Assembly (NCBI GenBank): GCA_905221605.1
Contig: CAJNDS010002478.1
Coordinates: 170,864 to 234,863 of the forward strand
Length of the DNA: 64,000 nucleotides
Origin: Symbiodinium natans
Taxonomy: Eukaryota > Sar > Dinophyceae > Suessiales > Symbiodiniaceae
Direction: 5' to 3'
Shown here: positions 24,058 to 36,181 of the stretch, piece by piece
Numbering within the stretch: the first letter of the stretch is position 1
Layout: every line of letters starts with the position of its first letter
Notes under the pieces: model-generated
Told to the model about the DNA's origin: nothing
The model's input: the letters and a program-made list of their open reading frames with translations, nothing else
The model's database searches: none
Translations under genes and position numbers: made by a program

Positions 24058-24752
24058 GAGCTGCAGAGGGCCCAAAAAGACCTCTCAAACATGAGCAACA
24101 GGCTGTTCAAGCGGGAGCATGCTGGCGCACCCTCACCTCGCTGATGTCGTAGCCGTCGTAGCTGTTGGGCCTGCAGAGTTCCGAGGACGACACGCCCATG
24201 CTTGCTTTCCGCTACAAGAAAAAGTGGCCTTGCTCTCTTTGCTTCCGACCCTTCAGGGCTTAACGGTGTCAGCTTTCGATGGCCAGCGGCTATCACCAAA
24301 CAGCTTTCCGCAGCGGTTGGACTTGAATACTTTCGTCGGAGGGGTGTCCGGTGCTTTCGGAGGCTTGTCTCCCAGAGTCCTCCTTCGCTTCGTCCCTTCA
24401 CAAGGTTGGCGCAAGTAAACTTGTTTCAGACGTTTCAATTTCAAGACGTCTGTATGTTTGCCTCGATGGCTGACTGGGCATGAACCGCAAGACCCTAAAC
24501 CCTAAGCAGAGGCCTTCAACACTCAAAGTACCAAGAGGGAAACCGTGAATGCTGCAATGTTCCCCACACTCCTGAAGGCGAACCCCAACCTGTCCCACGA
24601 ACCCTAAACCGTAGACCCTAAGCCCCAGAAACCCCAGAGCCCGAACCCATGGAATCTTCATGGGGGTTTACGAGAACAAGGGGCCCCTGCTAGAGACCCC
24701 CAAATCGTAGGATCCTCTTTTAACAAGGACCCCAATAAGGCACCCCTGATAT

Positions 24753-24802
24753 CCTAAACCCCTCAACCCTAAACCCTAAACCCTAAACCCTAAACCCTAA
24801 AA
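24753..24802 (+). repeat. C-rich CCCTAAA telomere-like array
   Basis: Five to six near-perfect heptamers on the + strand, 47 nt before a candidate exon and facing the G-rich array at 24934-25010. Confidence 0.95.
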
Positions 24803-24848
24803 CGCCCCTAATATCCTGAACCCCCATAGTATGACTCCCTTCTCCGAG

Positions 24849-24909
24849 GATCCCTGGCGAGGGTCCCCGCCGTGGTCCGAGCGCCGCGGCCGCGGCTCGC
24901 GACCCTTTG
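24849..24909 (+). CDS. Possible Arg/Gly-rich exon between inverted telomere-like arrays
   Basis: Bounded by TCCGAG|G and TTTG|GC, this reads DPWRGSPPWSERRGRGSRPF plus one base. It is the only non-repeat, GC-rich stretch between a C-rich array (24753-24802) and a G-rich array (24934-25010). No neighbouring exon could be joined to it. Confidence 0.3.
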
Positions 24910-24933
24910 GCCGGGAACCCCAAACCTTTTTGA

Positions 24934-25010
24934 GGGTGTAGGGTTTAGGGTTTAGGGTAAAGGGTAAAGGGTTTAGGGTTTAGGGTTTAGGGTTTGAAGG
25001 GTAAGGGTAA
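24934..25010 (+). repeat. G-rich TTTAGGG telomere-like array
   Basis: GGGTTTA heptamers with GGGTAAA variants. Inverted relative to the array at 24753-24802. Confidence 0.95.
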
Positions 25011-26642
25011 TGGGTTGGGTGGTAGGGTCAAGTGCTTATGGTTGGACGTTGTCCGCCGTGTGGGTTTGCAGGTACTTTGTGCAGAGTCGGGGGAGCCGGT
25101 TCCTGCTTACGGCATGCGCAGTGTTGTTTCGCGGCGCCTCATCAAGTATTCTTGGGGGCCATGTCCCAAATTTTGCCTCCCCCGTCACCTTGAACCCAAT
25201 CCTCGAGAACATCAGGCGCTGCCCTGGACAGCGAGCCTGAGGCGAAGCTTGATTCTCCGGGAAGTTCAGTTCATCTTTGTTGTTGTTGCTCGGGACTTTT
25301 TCGGGATTATTCGGGCATTTCGGAGAGGTTCTTGGGGAAGTCTTGGAGCTCCACCCGTCCGAAGCTCGCTTTGCCCCGGAGGCCTGGGCACAGCTGCTTG
25401 CGGGCCTGCGCGAGGCCAGTGTCGCCTGAAGATCCCTTGCTTCCCGTAAGGGTGACGTAAGGGTGACGTAAGGGTTGTTTAGAGGCTTCAGAGGGGCAAG
25501 GGGAGTGAGTCGGGCATCCAAGATGCTGGCAAACCGTTGCAATGTCAGCCCCAACTTTCTCTCGAGGTCGGGCAGAAGTACGGCAAGACACCAGCACAGG
25601 CGGAAGCGCTAGTTTTTGGCTTTTGACGTTTGCCACCTTTTTGGAGCGCAGGGCGCAGGGGAACAGAAGTCAGAGTTTTTGGGTTTTGGGGGTGCCCCGG
25701 GTTTGGGGGCTTGAGCAGGGCTTGGTTTCCCAGTCGCCATTCTCAATCCGACAGACCCAGAATGACCTAGAGCCATACTTCCACAATCCAACACTCACAG
25801 ACACCCTCTAAGCCTCTAGCCCACTCTCAGCATCCCTCAGCCGCTTTTTCCCGGAAGACAGGTAGCCATCAACTGGGTCGTGTGCCAGGCCGGGCTTTGC
25901 CCTATGTCTGTGGCTGCGGTGCTGCGGTGGTGCTTCTGAAAGCCCTCTTATAACCCTGGAGTTCCTAGAGCCCCTCCCTGAATGCGAACCTCAGGGCGCT
26001 GTGGCCATCCCCGGCGTCCCTCGGCCTCAAGTATTTAAGGATTTTGGGAGGACCCTGGGCCACATACCTCGGCCCTCAACAAGCCATATTCTTCGTCGAA
26101 GGCTTTGGCTTCTCTGGGCCACTAGGGCCACTATTCCCTACACATTGAGTATCGCAGACAAGTTTTTCTGCCATGACGTTTTATCTCGGTAGATACAGTT
26201 ACGCGACAAAAAGTTGATCTGCGGCAGAAGAAGAATTCTCTATGTAGATTTGTTGGAAGCAACACCCTCTGAAGAAGTTTCGGGCAGCCGAAGATTTGCC
26301 GAAGTTTGCAAGGGCCCGATCCGACAAAACCCGCAAACCAGACAAGCTCGAAACAAGCCGAAGTTGGTGCAAACGTTTCGCCTGGAGTTTAGAAGCTTGA
26401 GCCGGAGTTTGTCCGAAATTTGGGTTCATAAAAGAAGCGACAGTTTTTTTACGAGATGAAAATGGTGTGTTGTTTTTCGAACAATATTCTCTCTAACGCA
26501 TAGAAACGGAGTCAGGGCACAATCCAAGATTTCAGGAAGCATTTTCTTGTCAAATACAATATGTAACATGTAGCCCTAAGTCCAAGAGCAATATACAATG
26601 AGCACAACCCAACAAATACAAAGCAAATACATTCCCAACCGC

Positions 26643-26710
26643 GCTCTCTCTCTCTCTCTCTCTCGCTGTGTCTCACTCACTGTCTCTCTCTCTCTCTCTC
26701 TCTCTCTTTC
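26643..26710 (+). repeat. CT dinucleotide array
   Basis: Two CT runs separated by CGCTGTGTCTCACTCACTG. Poly-Leu/Ser frames through it are artefacts. Confidence 0.95.
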
Positions 26711-28545
26711 TCCCACCCTCTCAGTCTGTTTCTTCCATGCTACTTTGAATCAGTGGACCTTGGTTCTGAAACCCTTGAAGGGCGACTTTGCTGCATAGGC
26801 ACTGGGTCTGTTGGTTCGGGCGCGGCTGTTATGTCGACGTCTTGCCCAAGCTTCGCCACTGCAGGGCGCAGATGAACCCTGAAAAATCGCGGAAGGCGCC
26901 CCTTCCCCCTCCCCCTAAGAGGGCAAAGGTTAGAAGCCGAGGCTCGCAGCGCCTCCCAGGCGTCCGAGAACGCTGGCGCCATGGGCCGGGTACCTGAGTT
27001 CAAGGTACAAGGTTCAGGGTTTCGAGCAGCATGACAGTATGGCTGTGTCATGCTGCGTTGGCGTTTCTTTGCACTCCGGTGCTCCTCTCTGTCTCTCTCT
27101 CTCTCTCTCTCCAAAAAATTGTGTGGAATTCCCATTTGTGGTTTCCCCCCCATAAAAGTGGCCTGCTCGAGGTTGGCGGCTTCAGGCGGAGGACCTTCGC
27201 TCACCGCTTGTTTCTGGCCGGGGTGTGGGAGACTTCTGCGTGCCTGTTGCATTCTTGAAAATTGACAGGACCCCTCCATTGCCCATACTGTCAGTTTCTC
27301 GCTTGCTATTCATGCGTTTCAGAATCCGAAAGCGTGAGGACGTGGCATACTTGGCCTCTTTGGGCGTCCGGGGCCCCTGGAAGCGTTCACTCCGATGTGG
27401 ATCCCACTAACTTGGGGGCCCCCAAACTCCGCAACCCAAAAGCTCAAGCCAAAGCCCCTCGTAAGCCCTGACCTGCACTTGGCAGGAAGCATGCCTTGTC
27501 GCCCGAGCCCGAAACCCGCACAACACGTCAACCTTTCACATTCAGGCTTGCAGCCAATTCAGAAGTTCTGAACATAGTTTCCATGAGAAGCCCTACCAAC
27601 ACCTGCAGAAGCACGAGCACCACACTTTGAGTGCGAAGCGTAGGTTTACAGAGGCTCGACAGGACAGAGTTTGACATTCAAAGCACATATTGAACCCATC
27701 AGTTTGAACCCTCAAGCCATCTCGGGCCTGTATCCCACTCCCAGGCACGTGGTCAGACGAGCGATTTTCAGCATGGCTGAGCTGGGCCGCAAAAAAACAA
27801 GAGCATCTGCAGCAGAGGGCAGGAGTTGGCTGTTGATGCCCGTGTCCGCGCAGCGACTTCGCACCCTAAGGCGCTTTCGGTTCTGAAAGCCGTGGACCCT
27901 AAAGCCCAAGCCCGAACCTCTAAGTTCTGTCAGACTGCTACAAGCCTTAGGACCTCGGTCCCCAAGAACTTTCCACAATGCACCCTGAACCCGCACACAA
28001 AGTGCGCCCTAGCTGCAAAGTGCCCCCAGCAGCCCCGGCTTGAACGCCCGCACACCCTTTCCTCTCGCGGTCCTTATTTGCTTGGTTCTCCGGCATGTTG
28101 ATAGCCAGAAATGCGACATGAACGTGACGCGGCTGCTCACAGCCCTAAACTCAGAACCCTCAACCTGCCTCTACCATATGCCCCTAAACCTCATCGAGAG
28201 AAGCTGTAAACTTAGCATCCATCATGTTGCCTTCTTTGGCTCGCCACTTGCCTAGGCACGGCTGTCTTCTGCCTGATAGTTCTCAGCGATAGCGGCGATA
28301 GTGGGTTGTCTCTGTTAGCCAGTACTGGGGGCCGCAGAAGTTCCAGGGACATTTTGGGGGACGAAAAGACAGTGCAGCCTGAAGCATGTACCTCAGGCTT
28401 TGGAGGGCTTCTAGAAACTTGAAAGGCTGGAAATGGGCCCCCTCAGAGAGTCTGCTACCTAAGTTCTCGACCCCGGCACCCCCCAAAATCCGCATCAAAT
28501 TCCTAACCGGCCGAAGCCTTCACGCATCTCGACGTAACCTCGAAG

Positions 28546-28629
28546 TTGCTGCGTCAGTTCGCGCAGGCCGCGAGTGCTGGGCTCCTCCCGCGGCTTCGCG
28601 AAGTACGCGAGGCCGACCCGCGGCTGAGG
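28546..28629 (+). CDS. Possible exon, unknown gene
   Basis: An 84-nt open segment reading LLRQFAQAASAGLLPRLREV then READPRLR, ending at AGG|GC. The acceptor would be AG|T, which breaks the local rule, so the left edge is uncertain. A second candidate near 29008 reads QYTLDDPRIFRHQMRR between CTCAG|G and GAG|GC. Both look like ordinary helical protein. No family recognised. Confidence 0.35.
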
Positions 28630-29574
28630 GCATTGTCAGGGAAGTCAGTGTAAAGGTGGGTTTCTGGTGGCCGGTTCAGCTTGGGTTCAGGATGGAGGGT
28701 TGTTTAGTTTAGAGGCTTGGAAACAGTATTGAGGTTTAGGATCGGGCTTCGGATAAGCTCTGGGGTTTCTTGAGCTCTTTTTCCTCCCCTCAACGGACTC
28801 AGGGTTTTGGCTTGCTGCTGTTTTCTTGCCGAGTGCAGGAAGGGCATCTGGGCGCGCGGGGACTATGGGCCACTCGGCACGCAAGCTCCAAGATCGTCTT
28901 GACAAGGGTCAGAGTCATGCCGAGCTCCGGCAGTCTCCCGCTGGCGAACCTTGTTGCGTGCCTCTTCACTTTTTCGTCATCCCTGCCTTGCACATGACCT
29001 CCTCAGGCAGTACACCCTGGATGATCCTCGCATCTTCCGCCATCAGATGAGGAGGCAACTAAGTAAGGTTTGGAGATCGAGGGACTCACGGTTTCAAACC
29101 AGTCGGGGCGTTTGGTTGCTTGTTAGCTTCTTGGCAGAAGGTCTGGTGGTGAGAAATTCAGGCCTCAGGCTCGAGAGGATTGGGGGAGCAAGGCTGGCAG
29201 TTCAAGGTTGAGGTTTGGGATGCACGGCTTCCGTCGAGCTTCGTGCCCTGCTGAGGTTTTACAAGGCCTAAAGCTGTGTTCCAAGCCTTCGGAGAGCTTT
29301 GAACTTCATTTTAAGATGTCTGAGATTCTGTAGAGCGTTTCTCGAAACCCGAATATCCCTTCAAGGAATTCTGCCCAGGCAATACCCGTACCACAAGCAG
29401 CGCCAATGGAGCAAGCCTTATATGTGCCGCTGCCTCAGCCAAGAAACTGAGGTCTGACCCTCAACAACCCTTTATGTTACTCGGAGACTCTTCCGGTCCA
29501 AGCTCCACGACTGCCCCCTTAGACAAACAAAAGGCACAAGCGAGCTTCAGACCACAAAGCCACAGCATTAAGCC

Positions 29575-29672
29575 CTAAGCACTAAGCCCTAAACCCTAAA
29601 CCTTAATCCCTAAACCCTAAACCCCTAAACCTTAAACCCTAAGCCTTAAACCCTAAACCCTACACCCTAAAT
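29575..29672 (+). repeat. C-rich telomere-like array
   Basis: About 13 CCCTAAA-type units with CCTTAA and CCCTAAG variants, ending 53 nt before the exon at 29726. Confidence 0.95.
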
Positions 29673-29725
29673 GCTCCAGGCATTGTAGAAGAGTTTTCAG
29701 CGTCTGCCCCCCTTCGTCTCCTGAG

Positions 29726-29786
29726 GCTTGCAGCATGCGGCGGCTGCTCCCGAAGGCATGGCCGTGAAGTTGGCCATCATCTACAG
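29726..29786 (+). CDS. Exon of an unidentified gene between inverted telomere-like arrays
   Basis: Bounded by CTGAG|G and ACAG|GC, it reads LQHAAAAPEGMAVKLAIIY in a frame with no stop. It sits between a C-rich array (29575-29672) and a G-rich array (29819-29856), the arrangement seen around proven exons in this window. It ends in phase 2, and a short candidate exon at 30671-30689 (KFELAP, after TTGCAG) starts in phase 2 and ends in phase 0, matching the exon at 31151. Function is unknown. Confidence 0.45.
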
Positions 29787-29818
29787 GCGGAGTTCAAGGG
29801 GTTCCCAAAAAAAGCATT

Positions 29819-29856
29819 GGTTTAGGGTTTAGGGTTTAGGGTTTAGGGTTTAGGGC
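29819..29856 (+). repeat. G-rich TTTAGGG array
   Basis: Five perfect GGTTTAG heptamers starting 32 nt after the exon at 29726-29786. Confidence 0.97.
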
Positions 29857-31150
29857 TCAAAGGTATAGGTGGGATTCGGACTTGAGCACCGGTGTGTGTG
29901 GGGACTTGCTGGTGTGACCGGCGCAGAAGCAACATTCAGAGGGGTTCGTGCTCATTGCGGCGCATTGCGGCGCAGTTACACGTGGCAAGCACCGGCCTTT
30001 CGGACCAAACGAATTCTTAGGTTTTGCGCTGCACTTTGTTCTTTCTTCTGTGGCGAGACTTGTGTTGCGCAACCTATTCGTTAGCTGTTTTTCTACGCGG
30101 AGAGTAGTGCCAAGTTTGAAGTTCAATCTCAAGCTATCTGCCATGTTGCCGTGGTAGTGCACTTTTTGCCTTGTCAGTTCAAAGAGTTAACGTGTACCTG
30201 AAGACGAAAAGAACGAAGATTGTCATTTGGTTCATTTTCAGGTTATGCTCCTCTTCCATCCTATCCTCTTCATATCGAGCTATGTAAGTTGGAATGATCG
30301 GTCCGAATAGAAATACTCCATGCGTTCAGGCTATCCTCACCGGTGACTTAGAAGGCATACCCTGAAGCCATTATCCGTACATCTCTGCAAGTGTGCACTC
30401 CAGCTTTTGGAAACTGTACAGTATTGTGCTCAGGAACCCGCTTTGTCGCAACCGAGCAGTTACCCCTTCGTGGATTGCGGTAGCAGTGCAGGGATTTGCA
30501 CCCACCCCTGACTTGCGATGGAGGCGGCTTTTGACGTAAGCGTACAACTGAGTTTGCAACTGGCTGCTAGTTGAGCCTGAAGCCCTCCAAACCTGAAAAC
30601 TTTGCACCAGAGAACCCTGCAGCCCCTCAAAAGGTCCCGAACGGTCCGCGTCTGCTGTCGCTTGTTGCAGGAAGTTCGAGTTGGCTCCGGCCTGGCCCTT
30701 AGCGTTTGGCAGGGGTCTGAGTAGAGATTCGGCTGCTTGTATCCGAGAAGGCGCCATACGCGCAGCGAAACTAGAGCCCGAAGCCTTCCAAGCACTGCCC
30801 AAGCGCCATTGTTGCTTTCTTAGTTTTGGCCTTCGCTCAATTTGCAAATCAGCTCTCGTAGGCTCATGCCGATTCCGCCCTTCTTCTTCTTCTTGTCTTT
30901 GGGAAGCCCTCTGTGCTACTCCGCGACCTGAAGAGGTCATGGAGTGGGGACGTAATCGGGACGTGTTCAGCTCTCCTGTGCTGGTACCTGTTCTGCGGGT
31001 ACTGGGTACTGGAGGTCTCGAAAACCTGAGCCCAAGAATCCTCCGACACATTCCGAAATCTAGCATTCAACCCCGCAGCCTCGGAATCGAGAGACACTCC
31101 CTCTTGAGGGATTACGAAGCGCTCCAGTCCTCCCAAGCTCCCTGCAGAAG

Positions 31151-32472
31151 GTCTTCTACGAGCTGTGCAGGGAGTTGAAGCAGCGGCTGCCAGGCGGGTT
31201 TTGGGGGAGTTGAGGCCGTGGGGCAGTGGGGCTGCACCGCATGAGCAGGGTCTAGGGGTTGGGGACTTTACGTTGCGCCTGCAGTGTTACTTGGGGCTTC
31301 AAGCGCTGCAGTTCACACTCTTCGCATGCAGTTGCAACCCACGGACCCGAATTTCTTCAACTGTAAATCACCAGTCGCAAGCCCTCGAAATCTCTAACAG
31401 TTCTTGAAGCGCAGGAGTTCAGATCCTTGCAGAAGCCGTGGACAGAACCGAGGAGAACCTCGATTGCAAATGGGCCATTGCAAGCTCGGTGCCGCTTCTG
31501 GTTGAGTGTTAGTGTGTGCGCGGGGGTGGTCGCAATACATAGTATTGCCCGAGCCCCTTAGCCCCAAGCTCTAAACCCGGAAGTGAAATCTTGAGCCCTT
31601 ACTGGTACCTCCCACCTCAACCGTAAATACAGAAGCTCAGAACGTCAACCCAAAGCCCAACACTGGCAAAAGCAAAGCCTCAAAGCTCCTTGAAGCCAGA
31701 AGCCCCAACCTCACCTCCTTTCCAGAGGGGGCAAGTGGCCAGCTCAAGTCCGCACGTCATGGCCTTTGCGCAGCTATTGCTATTGCTGTTTTTCTGTGCT
31801 ACTGCAAGTTGCTCTTTTTTAGAATCATGTCAATTGTCTGCTTTCGGTGCTCAGCCGTTCATAGGATCCGCGTGCTTTGCTCTCTTGTGCGCACCACTGC
31901 AGCACTTTCACAGCCCCCTCGCTGCCATCTGAGGAAATGGCTGCAAGTGGTGCGTCTGAACGATGGGCGTGTCCTTTGGAAGCCGAACCTCGAAGAGAAG
32001 GCCGGGTGAACTTGGGGCTTCAGAGTTTGCTTGAAGTGTGTAGCAGATTGCTGCCGAGTTTGGATGACAGCTACGCCAGCTAGTAGGCCACAGTCCCATG
32101 TAGCTGGTAGAGTCCTTACGCAAGTCAAAAACCCCAGTGTAGAGACACACCTTTTATGGTTCCACGAAAGCAGAGGGAAGGCCGGACCAAGGAAGCCAGA
32201 GGCGTAAGAGGCATGTCTTGTGGAATCTTGAGCTTCTGTTCGAGGGAGCCCGTAGACAACGAGACCAAACCCCTCGAAGGCTTCTGAAAGCCTCCATGTC
32301 TTGGGAACGTGCTGAGGCCACCCTGTGCAGCCTCGACTCGAGCACCTAAACCCAACCTCCAAGATCTAACGCTTGAAGCCTCAAGACCCATCTTCCTATT
32401 CTTCCTATATAGGAGATCTCAGCTTGACTCCGAGACTCCGAGGTGCAGCTGGACACCGCGGAGCCGCACGAG
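31151..32472 (+). CDS. Five exons of an unidentified gene
   Basis: Exons 31151-31193, 31415-31500, 31865-31890, 31934-32000 and 32443-32472 join with matching phases (1, 0, 2, 0) and AG|G acceptors. They read VFYELCRELKQRLPG, VQILAEAVDRTEENLDCKWA followed by IASSVPLL, DPRALLSCA, KWLQVVRLNDGRVLWKPNLEEK (seen as KWLQVVRLND and GRVLWKPNLEEK) and VQLDTAEPHE. The last exon could instead read through to a TAG at 32602-32604. I do not recognise the family. The composition is helix-like and ordinary for a soluble protein. Exons at 29726-29786 and 30671-30689 have compatible phases and may belong to the same gene. Confidence 0.5.
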
Positions 32473-32604
32473 GCAATGAAGGCCCTCTCGGGGCCTTCGG
32501 GTTCAAAGCCCCGGAATCCCGGAAGACGCCTCTTCGTTTTCAGGCAGTTTTTTGCGCTTCATTGGGGAATTCGTATCACCCATGAAATTGTCCCCAATTG
32601 CTAG

Positions 32605-34600
32605 GCCTTCTTGGGGCCTTCGCTTCACCTTGCCAGATGACCCTGATTCTCCAGCTCAGCGGGCAGCCTGCTCCTCATCCTAGCGCTTCGCCTCCTCACT
32701 TCTCCTCCCGCTCCATGCTTCTCATTTTCCTCCGCTTCCTCACTCCTCCGATGTCCTCCACCGCCTCTTCCTCCTCTCTCCCCCTCACGCACGCACGTAC
32801 GCATGCACGCACGCACTCACCTACTCAAGAACTCGGCCTTCGGGTTTCGCAACTTTTCATTCAATCATCTACCAGTGCATGCACTCACCCACCTCACCCA
32901 CCAACAGGTGGATCAACATGAAGGACTTGTCGCGCTTCCATTTCCATGGGGTTGGGAGGAGGTGCTGCTGTGCAGGGACAAATGCTGACCGACGACTCTC
33001 TTCCAAATGCTCTTTCCGAGCGTTGCGCCCATGCATGTATGAAACATCGACGACGCGGTACGAACAAACACGCCAATGCATGCACACTTTGTCACTTTCA
33101 CGCATTCTTTTTCTTCTTCCTTCATCTCTTGCCTTGTGCTAGCAAAGACAAGAATGTGGGGTGATTTGGGGATAGAGAGAGTTCAGAAAGCGAGCGCCAC
33201 GGGCTACGAGCATTCCGTCGCTGAAGCTTAAGCCTGTACCCTTGAAGCAGAGGTGTGGGTGTGGGTGTGGGTAGCTGCCAGGATTTGCGGCAGATTCTTC
33301 TCCAAAATAGCATGGACACCATCGTCAAGGACCGTTGCCTCCGGGTGAACTCCGGAACGGAATTCCCAGAACCTCAAAAATCTAGCCCCCGCCCACAAAC
33401 ATTAAAGTCTCGGCCTCTTTAGAGGGCGGTCTGTCTCCCTTAAAGATAGGGCTGGCCCGAGGCAGTGGGAATGAAATGCAGGGTTCCGTGGCTTAAGGTT
33501 GGAAGACACGTGCGCATCTGCCAGGTCGAGGAAAGGTCAGTTTCCGTCAGCCGGTAATGGGCCTTCGTCACAGTGATTGCAACGATGTGTTCGGAACTTT
33601 TCAGATGCTGGCGAAAGCCGCGAAGACGAAGGAAGATGCTGGCCTCACACTGCGTCAGCCGCAGTCTGCACATTGGCTCGAATCCCACAGGCGGCCTTTC
33701 TTTCCACTTGGCGCAGCCAAACTCGGTGACTCGGTGCTTTGTATCAGGGGGCCACACCTTGTAAATCAAGTTCTGTCAGTACGTCCCGCAGCTATAGTTT
33801 TTATGCTGCCAAGAGCCAGTTTCGTGCAAGTGTGCACAGCTGAGCCGCTCAGTTCGGAAAGTGCAACTCCAAGTGCAACGGAGCAAATCGCCCCCCAAAC
33901 GCAACGGATAGCCGGGTCTAAAGGGAGGTCTGAAATGGTTCACATGGTGCTTGAGGGGCACATTCTTGGGTGTAGGAAGTTTGGGCTTTGCACTTCGAGA
34001 GGATGCGCTGGACCATTTGAGCTGCCGCTACAACGTGCCCTGGGTCGAGAAACCTCCTTCTTGGGCACGTGTATCTCAGGACATGGGGCCAGAGGGGTTA
34101 AGCTGAGGCTCAGGGGCTTTTCAGGTTTTAGAGTGTTAAAGCTTCTTTATGGATGGCAAGGATTCCTCTCCTAGGTATGGCTATGTTTTGTCGGGCGAAA
34201 ACCTGAACGAGACCCGACTCATGCTTTTTGGCGGGGGGAACGTGCTGTAAACTCTTCAAGCCGAAGCAAGAACTCGAAAGCGCGCCTCGGGTGAACCTCT
34301 TGGGCCTCGGAATCTAGACTCTGAACCCTGAATCACGAGAAGGTTCCCCAAACATGCCTGAAAACCTGCAAAACCCACCTAACAGAAACGGAGAGGAGGA
34401 GCTGAAGAGAGTGCGCTCTCTGCCGGAGTGACGCGGAAGCCACTTTCAGTGCGAAAGGGCCGAGTCTGATAGTTCAGCCAAGTCCTTGGTCTTCATGCTC
34501 ACACAAATCCCAGACATGAAGCCCTAATACCCAAGAATATGAAGGCCGTGTTGAAAGATGAGGCCGAGAACATGTAGCGTTTCACCGCCGAGATGGTTTG
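32605..34600. other. No recognisable gene
   Basis: Contains CGCACGCA-type repeats near 32787-32815 and TGTGGG repeats near 33250-33272. A 205-codon open frame (33557-34174, +) has protein-like parts (VRPAAIVFMLPRASFVQV) but no convincing family or exon edges. Confidence 0.4.
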
Positions 34601-34616
34601 AGAGTCGGGAGATCTA

Positions 34617-35012
34617 ATGCGGATGTCGACCGGCGTGTTTTTGCAGATCCAAGTAACTAGTTTTCCCTTCCTGAATCCCAAACCCGGCAGAACCTTCGAA
34701 ACCCTAGTGACCTGGGCCCAAGACTCGGCCGCTTACAAAGAGCACATGGACTTCAACACTGGTGCATTTTGGAAGTTCGTAAAGCGCAAGCAGTTCGAGC
34801 AAGAACCCTCGAGGGCTACACAGGCCTTCGACAGCTCAGCAGCACGGCACCAAGTTTTACATACTCGTAGGAGGTTTAACATGTGGCAGCAGACGTATCC
34901 CGCCAGTATGAACTACCCGGAACATGACGCATGCTCCAGCATGACCGACTTTCTCGTTGGATGTACATGGGGGGGGGACCAGCATGAGGTAGACACGCAG
35001 CCTCAGGCTTAA
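34617..35012 (+). CDS. 131-codon ORF of unknown function
   Basis: An uninterrupted frame whose middle reads like a real protein: RTFETLVTWAQDSAAYKEHM, DFNTGAFWKFVKRKQFEQEP, RRRFNMWQQTYPASMNYPEH. Its first ~25 codons overlap sequence that also looks like an intron end (TTTTTGCAG at 34638-34646). No AG|G acceptor marks a clear exon edge. Aromatic- and charge-rich; no family recognised. Confidence 0.35.
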   Translation: MRMSTGVFLQIQVTSFPFLNPKPGRTFETLVTWAQDSAAYKEHMDFNTGAFWKFVKRKQFEQEPSRATQAFDSSAARHQVLHTRRRFNMWQQTYPASMNYPEHDACSSMTDFLVGCTWGGDQHEVDTQPQA

Positions 35013-35502
35013 TGTTGGCCTCAGGGCACCAACCGAGTTTCAGTCGCGGTTGAGCCTTGCCGGCTCCCCAAGCTCACGAAATCTTCGCCTTAAAGCTCTG
35101 GTAGAACCCTGGACAGGGGCAGGTGCTCAGAGCCATGGCAGACCGCATTCCAACACGCACCCGTGTCACCACGAAACCAATCCAGCGGGTATTTCCAAAC
35201 AATACAAGGGGTACTCATTCAATATGCCCTCAAGTCCCTCAAATCCCTCAAATCCCTCGATTCAGATACTCACCCAGACAAAGCGACACATCTCCCGCGG
35301 CAAGAAGCTGCCTCTGGAAGCTTTTGGCTCAGAGCTTGGGAAGCGTTTCGGCATCATTTTAAAGGACTTTCAGCTGCCTGGCTGCACCCAGAAAGGGAAA
35401 GGAAAGGGAACCCTTCAACTTTTACAAAGCCCCCTCATGGCCCCTGTGAGGAGCCCTGATAAAGGCCCAAGGCCCTCAAACCCCTCAAAAGCTACGAAAC
35501 CC

Positions 35503-35640
35503 TAACCCTGACCCCTAACCCCTAACCCCTAACCCCTAACCCCTAACCCCTAACCCCTAACCCCTAACCCCTAACCCCTAACCCCTAAACCCTAAACCCT
35601 AAACCCTAAAGCCTAAAGCCTAAACCCTAAAGCCCTACAA
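35503..35640 (+). repeat. C-rich CCCCTAA/CCCTAAA telomeric array
   Basis: About ten CCCCTAA units pass into CCCTAAA and CCTAAAG variants, ending 11 nt before the exon at 35652. Confidence 0.97.
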
Positions 35641-35651
35641 CCCCAACAGAG

Positions 35652-35765
35652 GCCATGCAGCGCTTACGACCCCAGCGCCTGGCCGCGGCGGTGCGGCGCA
35701 AGGCCACGCAGAGCGGCACCTGGCTCGAGGCCCCCCAGGTTTCGGTGGGCTCCGGAGTTCAGGAG
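35652..35765 (+). CDS. Exon of an unidentified gene between perfect inverted telomeric arrays
   Basis: After ACAG|AG|GCC the frame reads AMQRLRPQRLAAAVRRKATQ, then SGTWLE and APQVSVGSGVQE, ending at GAG|GA. The GA donor is immediately followed by GGGTTTAGGG. A nearer GC donor at 35730 would end the exon after SGTWLE. The intron before it is a CCCCTAA/CCCTAAA array. The segment is basic and helix-prone. No family recognised. Confidence 0.5.
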
Positions 35766-35766
35766 G

Positions 35767-35898
35767 AGGGTTTAGGGTTTAGGGTTTAGGGTTTAGGGGT
35801 TAGGGGTAAGGGGTTAGTAGGGTTTAGGGTTTAGGGTGTAGGGTTTAGGGTTTAGGGTTCAGGGTTCAGGGTTCAGGGTTCAGGGTTTAGGGTTTGGG
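35767..35898 (+). repeat. G-rich TTTAGGG telomeric array
   Basis: TTTAGGG and TTCAGGG units start directly at the GA donor of the preceding exon (35652-35765). Confidence 0.97.
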
Positions 35899-36115
35899 CT
35901 TATCTGCGCATCTCTTCGATAAGGTTAGGGGTTTGCTTTTGGATTTCGTGGGTTTGTTGGTGTGGGGATGAATGAAGCACCCCAACTTTTCCCGAGAGCA
36001 ACCCATGTTGCATTCTTTTCGTTCATGAAGTGTCTCTGTCAGGGTGAGCTCAAGTTGGACACCAACATCGTTCATGCGACTTGTCCGCAGATCTTTTATG
36101 CCTATGGGGGCAGTG

Positions 36116-36181
<66 letters not shown>

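Larger units (their letters stand above)
24058..28500. other. Mostly gene-poor stretch after PRXL2
   Basis: Holds the telomere-like arrays around 24.75-25.0 kb, the candidate exon at 24849-24909, a CT array (26643-26710) and short open frames of uncertain value. Examples are 26788-26997 (+), with a basic PPPPKRAKVRSR patch, and 27773-27886 (+), starting MAELGRKKTRASAAEGRSW. No family recognised. Confidence 0.4.

Noticed and set aside
33440-33769. tRNA-like stretch (CTCGAATCCCAC, translated as PPVGFEPMCRLRLTQ on the minus strand)
   Set aside because: No T-stem pairing, acceptor stem or D-arm could be formed around it on either strand.
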